A stretch of DNA of 64,000 bases from Burkholderia ambifaria AMMD (lineage in GTDB: Bacteria > Pseudomonadota > Gammaproteobacteria > Burkholderiales > Burkholderiaceae). This document shows, piece by piece, positions 52,986-60,754 of this stretch. A model generated the notes under the pieces. It was not told the origin of the DNA, did no database searches, and saw only the letters and a list, made by a program, of their open reading frames with translations. The translations under genes and the position numbers were made by a program. The stretch is from the NCBI RefSeq assembly GCF_000203915.1, contig NC_008392.1, positions 558,001 through 622,000 of the forward strand, written 5' to 3'. Numbering within the stretch: the stretch's first letter is position 1; each line of letters starts with the position of its first letter.

Positions 52986-54488
52986 TCAGATGGGACTTGC
53001 GAGTCGAACCCGATCGACCTTGCCGTTCGCGTTGACCGGTAGTTCGGCGCACACGGCGATGGCGTCGGGAATCATGAAACCAGGCACCAGCTTGCGCAGT
53101 TCGCCGCGAATGAACGCAGGCATGTTGTCGCGCTGTTCGTTGGTCTGAACCGTGGCGACCAGCAACTTTTCGCCGTTCGGATCTTCGCGAACCTGGACGA
53201 CGCATTCCTCCACGCACGGCAAGCGCGCGACGATTTGCTGCACCTCGTCGAGGCTCACGCGGTAGCCGCGGATCTTCGTGAGCCGGTCGCGACGACCGAC
53301 GAATTCGAGCGTGCCGTCCGCGCGGCGCCGGACGATGTCGCCGGTGCGGTACAGCCGGCCGGGCCCGGCCGGATCCGGCACGAAGGCCGCGCGGGTCGCG
53401 TCGGGTTGGTTCAGATAGCCGAGCGCGACGCCGTCGCCGCCGGCGTAGAGCTCGCCTTCCTGCCCGTCCGGAACCGACGCGAGATCGCCGTCGCCGCGCA
53501 CGACATGCACCGACGTGCCGGTCACGGGCGTGCCGATCGGTACGACGCCGTCGGGCCGGTTGTCGCGCGTCATCACGTGGCAGCACGTAAACGTCGTGTT
53601 TTCGGTCGGGCCGTATCCGTTGACGACGGTGATGCCCGGGAACGCATCGAGCGCGGCATTGACCGCGTCCGGATGCAGCACGTCGCCGCCCGCCAGCAGC
53701 ACACGCACGCCGGTCAGCATGGCCGGATAGCGGCGCACGACGAGATGAAACAGCGCGGCGGTCAGCCACATCACGCTCACGCGCTGTTCGCGAATCAGCT
53801 GCGAAACGGCATTGGGATCGAAGATGGCGCCGTCGTACACCACGAGGCGCGCGCCGTTCAGCAACGCGCCCCAGATCTCGAACGTCGACGCGTCGAAGGT
53901 GATCGGGGACAGCAGCAGGAAGGCATCGTCCGGCTGGATCGCGATGTAGTTCGGCCGGTCGACGAGCCGCACGACACCGCGATGCGGCACCACGACGCCT
54001 TTCGGCTTGCCGGTGCTTCCCGACGTAAACATCACGTAGGCCGGCGCGTCGGCTCCGTGCGACGCGGCGGGCGGCGGAGCGTCGGCCGATCTGTCGTTCG
54101 CGAGATCGGCGATGTGGATCACCGACAGTCCCGACTCGCGCAGCGTGTCGTCGCCTGCGGCCGCGATCGCGTGCCGCGCCGCACTGTCACGTGCATACGC
54201 GTGCTTGACCGCAGCGGGGTAGTTCGGATCGAGCGGGACGAAGATCGCGCCGAGCTTGACGATCGCCAGCATCGCGATCACGGCGTTCGAGCAGCGCGGC
54301 AGCATCAGCAGCACGGGCGCGCCCTGCGTGACGCCGTGCCGCGCAAGCACCGCGGCAAGCCGGTTCGCGCAGCGGTCGAGTTCGCGGTAGGTGAGCGGCG
54401 GCACGTGCGCCGTTCCCTCCAGTGCGATGCGCTCCGGCGTGCGGCGCACCTGCTCGGCGAAGCGGCCGTCGATGGTCGAATGGTTCAT
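52986..54488 (-). CDS. Stand-alone NRPS adenylation domain, valine-like code
   Basis: 500 residues from the ATG at 54488. Core motifs A3 FTSGSTGKPKG, A5 NGYGPTEN, A7 YRTGD, A8 GRRDRLTKIRGYRV and A10 NGKVDR are intact. Reading the specificity positions by alignment to GrsA gives D-A-F-W-L-G-G-T-F-K (Asp199, Ala200 and Phe203 in ITFDASTFE), one residue from the classical Val code DAFWIGGTFK. It should adenylate L-Val or a close branched analogue and load it on T1. The start overlaps the stop of the SyrC-like gene (ATGA). Confidence 0.93.
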   Translation of the reverse strand: MNHSTIDGRFAEQVRRTPERIALEGTAHVPPLTYRELDRCANRLAAVLARHGVTQGAPVLLMLPRCSNAVIAMLAIVKLGAIFVPLDPNYPAAVKHAYARDSAARHAIAAAGDDTLRESGLSVIHIADLANDRSADAPPPAASHGADAPAYVMFTSGSTGKPKGVVVPHRGVVRLVDRPNYIAIQPDDAFLLLSPITFDASTFEIWGALLNGARLVVYDGAIFDPNAVSQLIREQRVSVMWLTAALFHLVVRRYPAMLTGVRVLLAGGDVLHPDAVNAALDAFPGITVVNGYGPTENTTFTCCHVMTRDNRPDGVVPIGTPVTGTSVHVVRGDGDLASVPDGQEGELYAGGDGVALGYLNQPDATRAAFVPDPAGPGRLYRTGDIVRRRADGTLEFVGRRDRLTKIRGYRVSLDEVQQIVARLPCVEECVVQVREDPNGEKLLVATVQTNEQRDNMPAFIRGELRKLVPGFMIPDAIAVCAELPVNANGKVDRVRLASPI

Positions 54489-55345
54489 TGAACAGGTTCC
54501 GATCGGTTGGCTTGCGTTCCGAAGAATTGCAGCAGCGTGTCGGTCATGGCCGGCTGCGCGCGGCACAGCTCGTAGTGGTCGCCGTCGAATTCGTACACGC
54601 CGCTCGCGTCCGGCAGATGCGCCACGATGATGCGTGCGCTTTCCGGGAGCACCTGTCGATCGCTTCGCGTCGCGATCACGAGCGTCGGCTGCGTGACGGT
54701 GGCGGCTTCGTCGAGGAAGTCGGTGCGCCGGTACGCGATGTAGTTCAGTCCGTAGCGGTGCAGGTGCGCCGCGCTCGAGAACGGCACCGAGATGAACGAA
54801 TGAAATTCGGATTGGGGCGCGCTGCGGCCGGACGAGATCTTGTCGAACAGCATGCCGGCCATTTCCTTGCTCGTCGCCGCGACCGGAAGGAGCACGTCCA
54901 CTTCGCGCTGGAAGCTGCTCGGCGGACAGACCGACGGCTTCAGCATGAATTCGCCGCACACCAGTGCGAGCCGGCGGACGCTGTCGGGGTAGCGCGCGGC
55001 GGCCAGCAGGCCGACGCCGGCGCCGGAGCAATAGCCGATCACATCGATCGGGCCGTCGTGCCCGACGCGGTCGTTCGCATGCGCGGCAACCGTCACGAGA
55101 TCGCGCACGTGGTATTCGACGTCGAATGCGTCGTCGGTCGCATCATCCTGCAGGTCGAGCACGAACCGTGATTCCCACGTGATCACGTTGAAGTGCGGCT
55201 CGAGCGCGTTGCACAGTCGTTCGACCATCGCATGACGCACGCCGAACGGCAAAACGAGCATCAGGTTGCGTCGGCCGGTCGAGCGTTCCGTATGAAACAC
55301 TCGCAGGGGCCGACCGTCGAAGGCCGGAATGGTCTCTCGCTGCAT
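54485..55345 (-). CDS. SyrC/CmaE-like alpha/beta-hydrolase aminoacyltransferase (Cys nucleophile)
   Basis: 286 residues from the ATG at 55345. Alpha/beta-hydrolase fold with the nucleophile elbow GYCSGAG: Cys106 replaces the usual Ser. In SyrC (syringomycin) and CmaE (coronamic acid) a Cys at this spot shuttles the halogenated aminoacyl group from one carrier protein to another. Acid and base are probably the Asp in TRSDRQV and His in FDGDHYELC. It starts 79 nt after luxI and overlaps the A-domain gene by 4 nt. A plain thioesterase or hydrolase is the alternative. Confidence 0.82.
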   Translation of the reverse strand: MQRETIPAFDGRPLRVFHTERSTGRRNLMLVLPFGVRHAMVERLCNALEPHFNVITWESRFVLDLQDDATDDAFDVEYHVRDLVTVAAHANDRVGHDGPIDVIGYCSGAGVGLLAAARYPDSVRRLALVCGEFMLKPSVCPPSSFQREVDVLLPVAATSKEMAGMLFDKISSGRSAPQSEFHSFISVPFSSAAHLHRYGLNYIAYRRTDFLDEAATVTQPTLVIATRSDRQVLPESARIIVAHLPDASGVYEFDGDHYELCRAQPAMTDTLLQFFGTQANRSEPVQ

Positions 55346-55424
55346 GGGGCGAATATCGTAGGGAAGGAAGGGCGTCGCCGCGTCGCGCGGGACGGCATGC
55401 GTTGGGACCGCAGCCGGCCCAATT

Positions 55425-56030
55425 TCAGCTCGGAGTCGGCGTGCGCGGACAGTCGATGCCGAGCGACGCGCACGTGATTTCATCGATCTCGATCCAGCAC
55501 GCGAACACCGGCTTTCCGTCGATGATCTGCGGCGGCGCGGCACGGTGCGCATGAACGTTCAGACGCATCAGCAGCCGTTCGACGCCGAGCGGCGACACCG
55601 TGATGAGCCGTCGAACGCCGTTCGAGCGCGCGAATTCCACGATGTCCGCCAGCAATCTGCGCGTGTTCGCATGCGCGCGCTTGAGGCCGCCGGAATCGGC
55701 GCCGAGGATGTAGGACGAAAAGCGCGAGAGTTCCCAGATATCCGGCGCATTCGGCACCGGTGCCGCGCCCATCAGCCCGGGAAAAATCTCGCTCAGCAGG
55801 TACGGCCGGGTCGTCGGCAGCAGTCGGGCGCACGAGCAGATCGCGCCGCTATCCTCGCGACCGAAGATATGGATCGTGTCCGGTCGATCGAATTGATCGA
55901 ACTCCTGCTGATTGACTACCGGAAGCTGCCAGCCCAGCTTCTCGATGAAGATTGCGTGTCGATACGACGCGAGTGCCGCGAGGTTCGATGCGGACAGTTG
56001 CGACGCGTTTCCGATAGTGGTTTGGTGCAT
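55425..56030 (-). CDS. LuxI-family N-acyl-homoserine lactone synthase
   Basis: 201 residues from the ATG at 56030 (GGAG 8 nt upstream); the longer frame to 56129 would overlap rsaM and the lux box. All invariant LuxI residues fall at canonical positions: Arg24, Phe28, Trp34 (KLGW), Asp45, Asp48 (EFDQFD), Arg69 (ARLLPTTRPYLL), Phe83, Glu100 and Arg103 (IWELSRF). It makes an AHL from SAM and an acyl carrier or CoA. It is the first gene of the halogenase operon and lies 64 nt downstream of rsaM on the same strand. The cognate LuxR is probably the one at 42.8 kb. Confidence 0.95.
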   Translation of the reverse strand: MHQTTIGNASQLSASNLAALASYRHAIFIEKLGWQLPVVNQQEFDQFDRPDTIHIFGREDSGAICSCARLLPTTRPYLLSEIFPGLMGAAPVPNAPDIWELSRFSSYILGADSGGLKRAHANTRRLLADIVEFARSNGVRRLITVSPLGVERLLMRLNVHAHRAAPPQIIDGKPVFACWIEIDEITCASLGIDCPRTPTPS

Positions 56031-56054
56031 GTGCGAACTCCAATGGACGTACGC

Positions 56055-56060
56055 ATTAAA
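56055..56060 (-). promoter_or_regulatory. Candidate -10 box of luxI
   Basis: TTTAAT on the minus strand, centred about 35 nt downstream of the lux-box centre, the spacing expected when the box replaces the -35 element. A start point near 56048 would give a leader of about 18 nt. Confidence 0.45.
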
Positions 56061-56082
56061 TGCGAAATGGAGGACGCGTCGA

Positions 56083-56102
56083 AACTGCAACTTTTTACAG
56101 GA
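56083..56102 (-). promoter_or_regulatory. lux/cep-box upstream of luxI
   Basis: Minus strand TCCTGTAAAAAGTTGCAGTT; the dyad CTGTAA-N4-TTGCAG matches lux/cep boxes. Its left part overlaps the rsaM stop codon (56097-56095). Probable LuxR-AHL activation site for luxI and the halogenase operon. Confidence 0.75.
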
Positions 56103-56517
56103 CCGGCAGTGCGAGATGCGCACGGACACTAACGGTCCACGGCAGCGTATTGATCCAGTCCGCGAGCAGCGATCGGGTGTGGTCGGGCCCGACGTCGTAG
56201 CCTCGTGCGCAGACGATCATCACGTTGGAGGTCACGCTGTTCGGAAACATTCGGCAAGTGCGATCGCGATCCGTCAACCAGGCCCAGCCGAAGGTCATCG
56301 GCGGGCGCCAGTTGGTATCGATCCATTCGCAATGGCCGGCGTGGCACGCGGGAAGGCCGAGATCCCATGCGTCGCTCAGTACGCGTTCGTCGCACGCTGC
56401 ATAAAGCAGGGCGAGCGTGATCGATGCGAGCTGCGTAGCGGACACGCGGACGTATCCGTCGTGCGAACACGTGTCGAAGTAAGCCGGCATCGCATGTCCG
56501 TCCGGTTTCAGATCCAA
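56095..56517 (-). CDS. rsaM: RsaM-like regulator of AHL quorum sensing (DUF4902)
   Basis: 140 residues from a TTG at 56517 with AAGGAGG 6 nt upstream; the first ATG (56490) is only nine codons later and has no Shine-Dalgarno. The protein (HDGYVRVSATQLASITLALLYAA, CHAGHCEWIDTNWRPPMTFGWAWL, SNVMIVCARGYDVGP, LLADWINTLPWTVSV) fits the RsaM/DUF4902 family, which lies beside AHL synthase genes in Burkholderia and Pseudomonas fuscovaginae and tunes AHL levels. It sits directly upstream of luxI. Similarity is moderate, so the family call rests partly on location. Confidence 0.78.
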   Translation of the reverse strand: MDLKPDGHAMPAYFDTCSHDGYVRVSATQLASITLALLYAACDERVLSDAWDLGLPACHAGHCEWIDTNWRPPMTFGWAWLTDRDRTCRMFPNSVTSNVMIVCARGYDVGPDHTRSLLADWINTLPWTVSVRAHLALPVL

Positions 56518-56523
56518 GAGCAA

Positions 56524-56530
56524 CCTCCTT
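56524..56530 (-). promoter_or_regulatory. Shine-Dalgarno site that fixes the rsaM TTG start
   Basis: AAGGAGG on the minus strand is a near-perfect anti-16S match, 6 nt from the TTG at 56517. No ATG or GTG in the frame has a comparable site. Confidence 0.75.
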
Positions 56531-56881
56531 GTTTGGCGTGTGTCCCGGCCGCTGCGCATCGCGCGCGAATGACGACCGTTACCTTCAAACATGGGCGGAC
56601 GACTGGCCGCGGCGTCGCCACGGCAGGCCGGAAGCGGAACAACATCGATGCGGAACGGATCGGATCGCGCGGCGGGAAGTAGCCGTTGGCGCGACGATGT
56701 GCGGTGTGATGCCGGAGGTGATCCGGCTGAATCGCGGTGATCCGGACGGGATTGGTTCGGATACCAAAAAGGCCATGAAGCCACGCCATCCGCCGTGATT
56801 CGAAGTGCGGACTCGATGCCATGAATGGCTGGATTTCGAAAACATTCTGCGACTAACCGTGGCGACGCGCAATTCCTTTGA

Positions 56882-56901
56882 TCCTGCAAAAAACTACAGC
56901 T
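56882..56901 (+). promoter_or_regulatory. Second lux/cep box, upstream of the GNAT-thioesterase pair
   Basis: TCCTGCAAAAAACTACAGCT; 15 of 20 positions match the luxI box read on its own strand, with CTG...CAG arms conserved. A -10-like CATCAT follows at 56924-56929. It lies 124 nt before the GTG of the GNAT gene. Confidence 0.65.
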
Positions 56902-57024
56902 GACGGTCGGTGCCGGATGTCTGCATCATCGCGACAGACGGATTGGCCGGCCGCTTCACGGCATGGCCCGACGCGGGCACGCAAGGCCCGGTCGACCGCA
57001 GTGAAGCGACAAAGGGAGCGTGGC

Positions 57025-57651
57025 GTGATCGACGTAGCGGATATTGAGGTACGGGATTTTGACAGCGCCGACATCGACGGCTTCATCGCGTACTGGTACG
57101 ACAGCGGCGACAGCCATCTGATCGAGATGGGCGTCGACCCGGCGCGGCTGCCCGGCCGCCGCCAGATGCGCGACATGCTCGCGCTCAACATCGAGCGGGA
57201 CACGCGCGCCGACACGCCACGCAACGCGATCCTGAGCGTCGCGCTGAAAGGACAGACCGTGGGCGTGCACGAACTCACGCATCTCGAGCCGCGTGCCGGG
57301 GCGGCGCCGGGGCAGTATGTGAGCGGCGTCATGCACGCGCATATCTGGAGCCCGGAACATCGGCGGCTCGGCATCGGCATCGTGTCGTACGTGAAGGCGA
57401 TGGCGGCATTCTTCGCGCGCTTCTCGCTCGATTCGATCCGGTTCGAGTCGCCGGCCGACAACGTGGGCGCCAATCGGGTCAAGACGCGGCTCGGCATCGA
57501 TGCGCAAGGAGAGGGCGTGTTCGATCTGCCGATCCTGCGCACGCCGCTGCGTACGGTCAGGTATTGCGTGGCGCGGGATCAGCTGCCGGCCATTACCGCG
57601 CGCATGGAAGCGCTGTGGGAAGCGAGGCGGCATACCGGCTCGCCTGCCTGA
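57025..57651 (+). CDS. GNAT-family N-acetyltransferase
   Basis: 208 residues from the GTG at 57025 (GGGAG 7 nt upstream); the frame is open to 56878 but that part overlaps the lux box. GNAT acetyl-CoA motif near RRLGIGIVSYVKA and the fold-typical ending RVKTRLGIDAQGEG. It stands 68 nt before the type II thioesterase gene and behind a lux box. In a biosynthetic cluster such a gene could acetylate the product (tailoring or self-protection). Substrate unknown. Confidence 0.82.
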   Translation: MIDVADIEVRDFDSADIDGFIAYWYDSGDSHLIEMGVDPARLPGRRQMRDMLALNIERDTRADTPRNAILSVALKGQTVGVHELTHLEPRAGAAPGQYVSGVMHAHIWSPEHRRLGIGIVSYVKAMAAFFARFSLDSIRFESPADNVGANRVKTRLGIDAQGEGVFDLPILRTPLRTVRYCVARDQLPAITARMEALWEARRHTGSPA

Positions 57652-57718
57652 CGTACGCGTCCGGCGCGTGGCCGGCGCTTGCTCGACCGATGAACCCGAC
57701 CTCCCGACCACGACACTC

Positions 57719-58522
57719 ATGACCCCCACCGCAGCGTTGAAAGTCTTCATGCCGGTCCGCGCGCCGCGTATCCGGCTCGTGTGCTGCTCGTACGCCGGCG
57801 GCAACGCTTCCGCGTACGCCCATTGGCATGCCGGGTTGCCGGACGACGTCGAAGTGTGCGCGGTCGAACTACCCGGGCGCGGCGCGCGGTTCCGCGAGCC
57901 GCCGTTGCGCACGATGGGCGCGCTCGCCGACCATGTCATGGCAAGCCTGCTGCCACTCGCCGACGCGGGCATCGTGCTGTTCGGACACAGCATGGGCGGC
58001 GCGCTGGCGCTCGAGCTGGCGAGCCGGCTCGTCGACGTCGGCATGCCGCCGTCGGCGCTGGCCGTGTCCGGATGCGCGGCGCCGCATCTGCCGTCGCGAC
58101 GTCGGCGCCGGCTGCACGATCTGCCCCGCGACGAACTGGTGCAGGAACTGAATCTGCTGGAAGGGCTGCCCGCGGGGATGCTGGATGCGGATGCCTTCAT
58201 CGATCTGTTCCTGCCGACGATCCGTGCGGACCTCGAGTGCCGGGAAACCTGGCGTGCGGCGATTCGCGCGGTGCCGGTGCCGGTCCATGTGCTCGCCGGT
58301 GCCGACGATGCGCTGGTCGCACTCGACGATCTGGGCGAATGGCAACGGTATTCGTCGTTGCCGATCCGAGTGCGGGTGTTCGGCGGCGAGCATTTCTTTA
58401 TTGACTCGCATCGCGCCGAGGTGCTTGCGCATCTGCGCGAAATCCTCGGCGAGCCGCCGGCGCCGGCCGGCGGTGGTGCGGTGAAGCGGGCATCTGCATC
58501 AACCGCCGAACGGATTGCCTAG
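57719..58522 (+). CDS. Type II thioesterase (GrsT/SrfAD-like)
   Basis: 267 residues from the ATG at 57719. Alpha/beta hydrolase with RLVCCSYAGGNASAYAHWHAGLP (oxyanion region), nucleophile Ser91 in FGHSMGGALALEL, and His in FGGEHFFID. These proteins release wrong acyl groups from carrier proteins or hydrolyse the finished product, as CmaT does for coronamic acid. Separate transcription unit from the halogenase operon but behind the second lux box. Confidence 0.9.
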   Translation: MTPTAALKVFMPVRAPRIRLVCCSYAGGNASAYAHWHAGLPDDVEVCAVELPGRGARFREPPLRTMGALADHVMASLLPLADAGIVLFGHSMGGALALELASRLVDVGMPPSALAVSGCAAPHLPSRRRRRLHDLPRDELVQELNLLEGLPAGMLDADAFIDLFLPTIRADLECRETWRAAIRAVPVPVHVLAGADDALVALDDLGEWQRYSSLPIRVRVFGGEHFFIDSHRAEVLAHLREILGEPPAPAGGGAVKRASASTAERIA

Positions 58523-58610
58523 AAGACAAAAATGGCGCGCCGTTCACTTGCCGCAAGCCGCGCCGGATGTCGCGGCGTCGATCGAGCGCGCCGCTGTCAG
58601 GCCCGGCCGA

Positions 58611-58913
58611 TCACGACGCGCCGCGATTCTTTTTCCCGGACTGGGCGCTACCCGCCGCCGGAAACGCGCCGACGCCGCGCGGGCGTTTCGGTTCGATCGC
58701 CGTGTTGCCGATCACGTGCCGGAAATCGATCTCGTGCGCGGCGAGCGCGCCGATGAGGGTCGCGATGACCGCAAGGTGGGACGGGACGGTGCCCTTGCTC
58801 GAATAGTTCGTGATGGAGCTTTCGTTCATCCGGATCAGACGGGCGAATTCCCGCGCCGTCAACTGCGCTTTCTTCAACTCCTGTTGAAATTCCGTATACG
58901 CCATTGCACACAT
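58611..58913 (-). CDS. Small XRE-like HTH protein
   Basis: 100 residues, or 97 from the second ATG (MAYTEFQQELKKAQLT). An HTH of the Cro/XRE kind is visible in LTAREFARLIRMNESSITNYSSKGTVPSHLAVIATLIGALAA. The C-terminus is basic and glycine-rich. GGAG stands 10 nt before the first ATG. It is probably a small DNA-binding protein; no target is visible. Convergent with the thioesterase gene. Confidence 0.72.
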   Translation of the reverse strand: MCAMAYTEFQQELKKAQLTAREFARLIRMNESSITNYSSKGTVPSHLAVIATLIGALAAHEIDFRHVIGNTAIEPKRPRGVGAFPAAGSAQSGKKNRGAS

Positions 58914-59000
58914 GTCGCTTCATCTCCGCAAAACGCGAATCGACCCGGGCGGCGCCGGCGCCGACGGGTGGCGTGCCCGTCGTGCCGGCGTCGCGGCGGG

Positions 59001-60155
59001 TTACATCTTCACCTGGTCGAGGAAGGTCTTCTTGCCGCTCTTGTAGCCGTAGATCGAGATGATCCCGTGCGTCAGGTCGCCCTTCGCATCGAACGTCGTC
59101 GTGCCGATCACGCCTTCGTACTTCGTCGACGGCATCGCGGCGAGCACCTTCGCCGGGTCGGTCGAGTTCGCGCGCTTCATCGCGTCGACCGCGATGTAGA
59201 CCGCGTCGTACGCGAACGGCGCATCGAACTTGATGCCCTGGTTGAAGCGCTTCTGATACTTCGCGAGGAATGCCGCGCCGCCCGGCATCTTCTCGAGCGC
59301 GGCGCCCGCCTGCGAGCACAGCACGTTGTCGGCCGCCGGGCCGGCCAGTTCGGCCAGCGAGTCGGTGCACACGCCGTCGCCGGACAGGATCTTCGCGCGC
59401 AGGCCGAGCTGCCTTGCCTGCTTCGCGAGCGGGCCGCCGGTGGCGTCCATGCCGCCGTACATGATCGCGTCCGGGTTCTCGCCCTTGACCTTCGTGAGAA
59501 TCGCGCGGAAGTCGACGGCCTTGTCGTTGGTCGCGTCGTGCGACAGCACCTTCAGGCCGAGCGCCTTCGCCTTCTTCTCGAATTCGTTCGCGAGGCCCTG
59601 GCCGTACGCGGTCGAATCGTCGATCACCGCGACGCTCTTCACGCCCTTCGACTGCGCGTAGCTCGCGAGCGCCGGACCTTGCTGCGCGTCGGTCGCGACC
59701 ACGCGGTAGGTCGTCTTGAAGCCCTGCTGCGTATAGGTCGGATTCGTGGCCGACGGCGAGATCTGCACGATGCCCGCGTCGCTGTAGATCTTCGAGGCCG
59801 GGATCGACGTGCCCGAGTTCAGGTGGCCGATGACGGCGACGACCTTGTCGTCGACGAGCTTCTGCGCGACCTGCGTGGCCTGGCGCGGGTCGGCCGCGTC
59901 ATCCTGCGCGTCGAGCTGCAGCGTGATCTTCTTGCCGCCGATCGTCAGGCCCTTCGCATTGATTTCCTCGACCGCGAGGCGCGCACCGTTCTCGTTGTCC
60001 TTGCCCAGGTGCGAAATGCCGCCCGTCGTTGGTTCGACGCTGCCGATCTTCACGACCTGATCGGCCATCGCGCCCGACGCGGCCGCGAATGCGGCGGCTG
60101 CGAGTGCGACGGTGATCAGGGGTTTGCAGCGCATGCCGACAGTGCTTCGTTCCAT
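59001..60155 (-). CDS. LivK-type periplasmic branched-chain amino acid binding protein
   Basis: 384 residues from the ATG at 60155 (GGAG 7 nt upstream). Signal peptide ending AMA before DQVVKIGSVEPTTGG, then the two-lobed Peripla_BP_6 fold (KDNENGARLAVEEINAKG, IGHLNSGTSIPASKIY, YGQGLANEFEKKAKALG). It binds Leu/Ile/Val or a similar amino acid for an ABC transporter. No livHMGF genes are present near it, so it is an orphan binding protein that must use a permease encoded elsewhere. Confidence 0.92.
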   Translation of the reverse strand: MERSTVGMRCKPLITVALAAAAFAAASGAMADQVVKIGSVEPTTGGISHLGKDNENGARLAVEEINAKGLTIGGKKITLQLDAQDDAADPRQATQVAQKLVDDKVVAVIGHLNSGTSIPASKIYSDAGIVQISPSATNPTYTQQGFKTTYRVVATDAQQGPALASYAQSKGVKSVAVIDDSTAYGQGLANEFEKKAKALGLKVLSHDATNDKAVDFRAILTKVKGENPDAIMYGGMDATGGPLAKQARQLGLRAKILSGDGVCTDSLAELAGPAADNVLCSQAGAALEKMPGGAAFLAKYQKRFNQGIKFDAPFAYDAVYIAVDAMKRANSTDPAKVLAAMPSTKYEGVIGTTTFDAKGDLTHGIISIYGYKSGKKTFLDQVKM

Positions 60156-60754
60156 CTGCCATCTCCGTTGATTGATATTTCTAGTGCCGTCCGGCCGCTT
60201 GCGCGCCCTTGTGAGGCGATCGGCGTGCCGGACGAATCTCCATGACCCGTGAGGGGGCCGGCTTGCATGCCGCCGGCTCTCGACGTCGACGGAAAATGCC
60301 GGCGCCGAGCGGTTCCCCGAGCGAACGGGATGCTTTCGTCAGGCGACACGCAATTGGTATGAATATATCCGAACGCGTATGTGCCCGCTTCGCCGAATTG
60401 CGTAGCCTTGCGCAAATGTGAGGCGATTCGCGTGATTGTTGCGCCGGCCCGTCGTGCAGGTTGGTGGCCGTTTCGCGCTGCTGTCGATTGCTTCGATTAT
60501 TCGACCGGGCCGATGCCGATGGCCATGGACAGTGCGATGCAATCAATCGCGAACTGTTCGGTCGGTTTGTCTGCACACTTTCATCGCCTTCTCTTTGATG
60601 CAACTAACGGTCGAGCCCGGCCGCGTCAGCGAATTGGTGCGGGTCGATATGAGCGGCGTATGCGTTCGGCTTTGCAGATAACCGGGCCCGGCATGACCGG
60701 ACCGCTGTCAGATCGTTCGTCGGATCGTTCTTGCCGTTCGACGAAATCGCGATC
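60156..60754. other. Intergenic region, 599 nt
   Basis: Between the livK-like gene and the EamA gene. No coding sequence with a recognisable domain or RBS and no repeat is visible. It should hold the livK promoter. Confidence 0.4.

Larger units (their letters stand above)
56518..57024. other. Divergent control region between rsaM and the GNAT gene, 507 nt
   Basis: Contains the lux box at 56882-56901. The 360 nt between that box and rsaM hold no supported gene; if rsaM is transcribed from the box, the leader is unusually long. The inverted arrangement allows one box to serve both directions. Confidence 0.5.
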
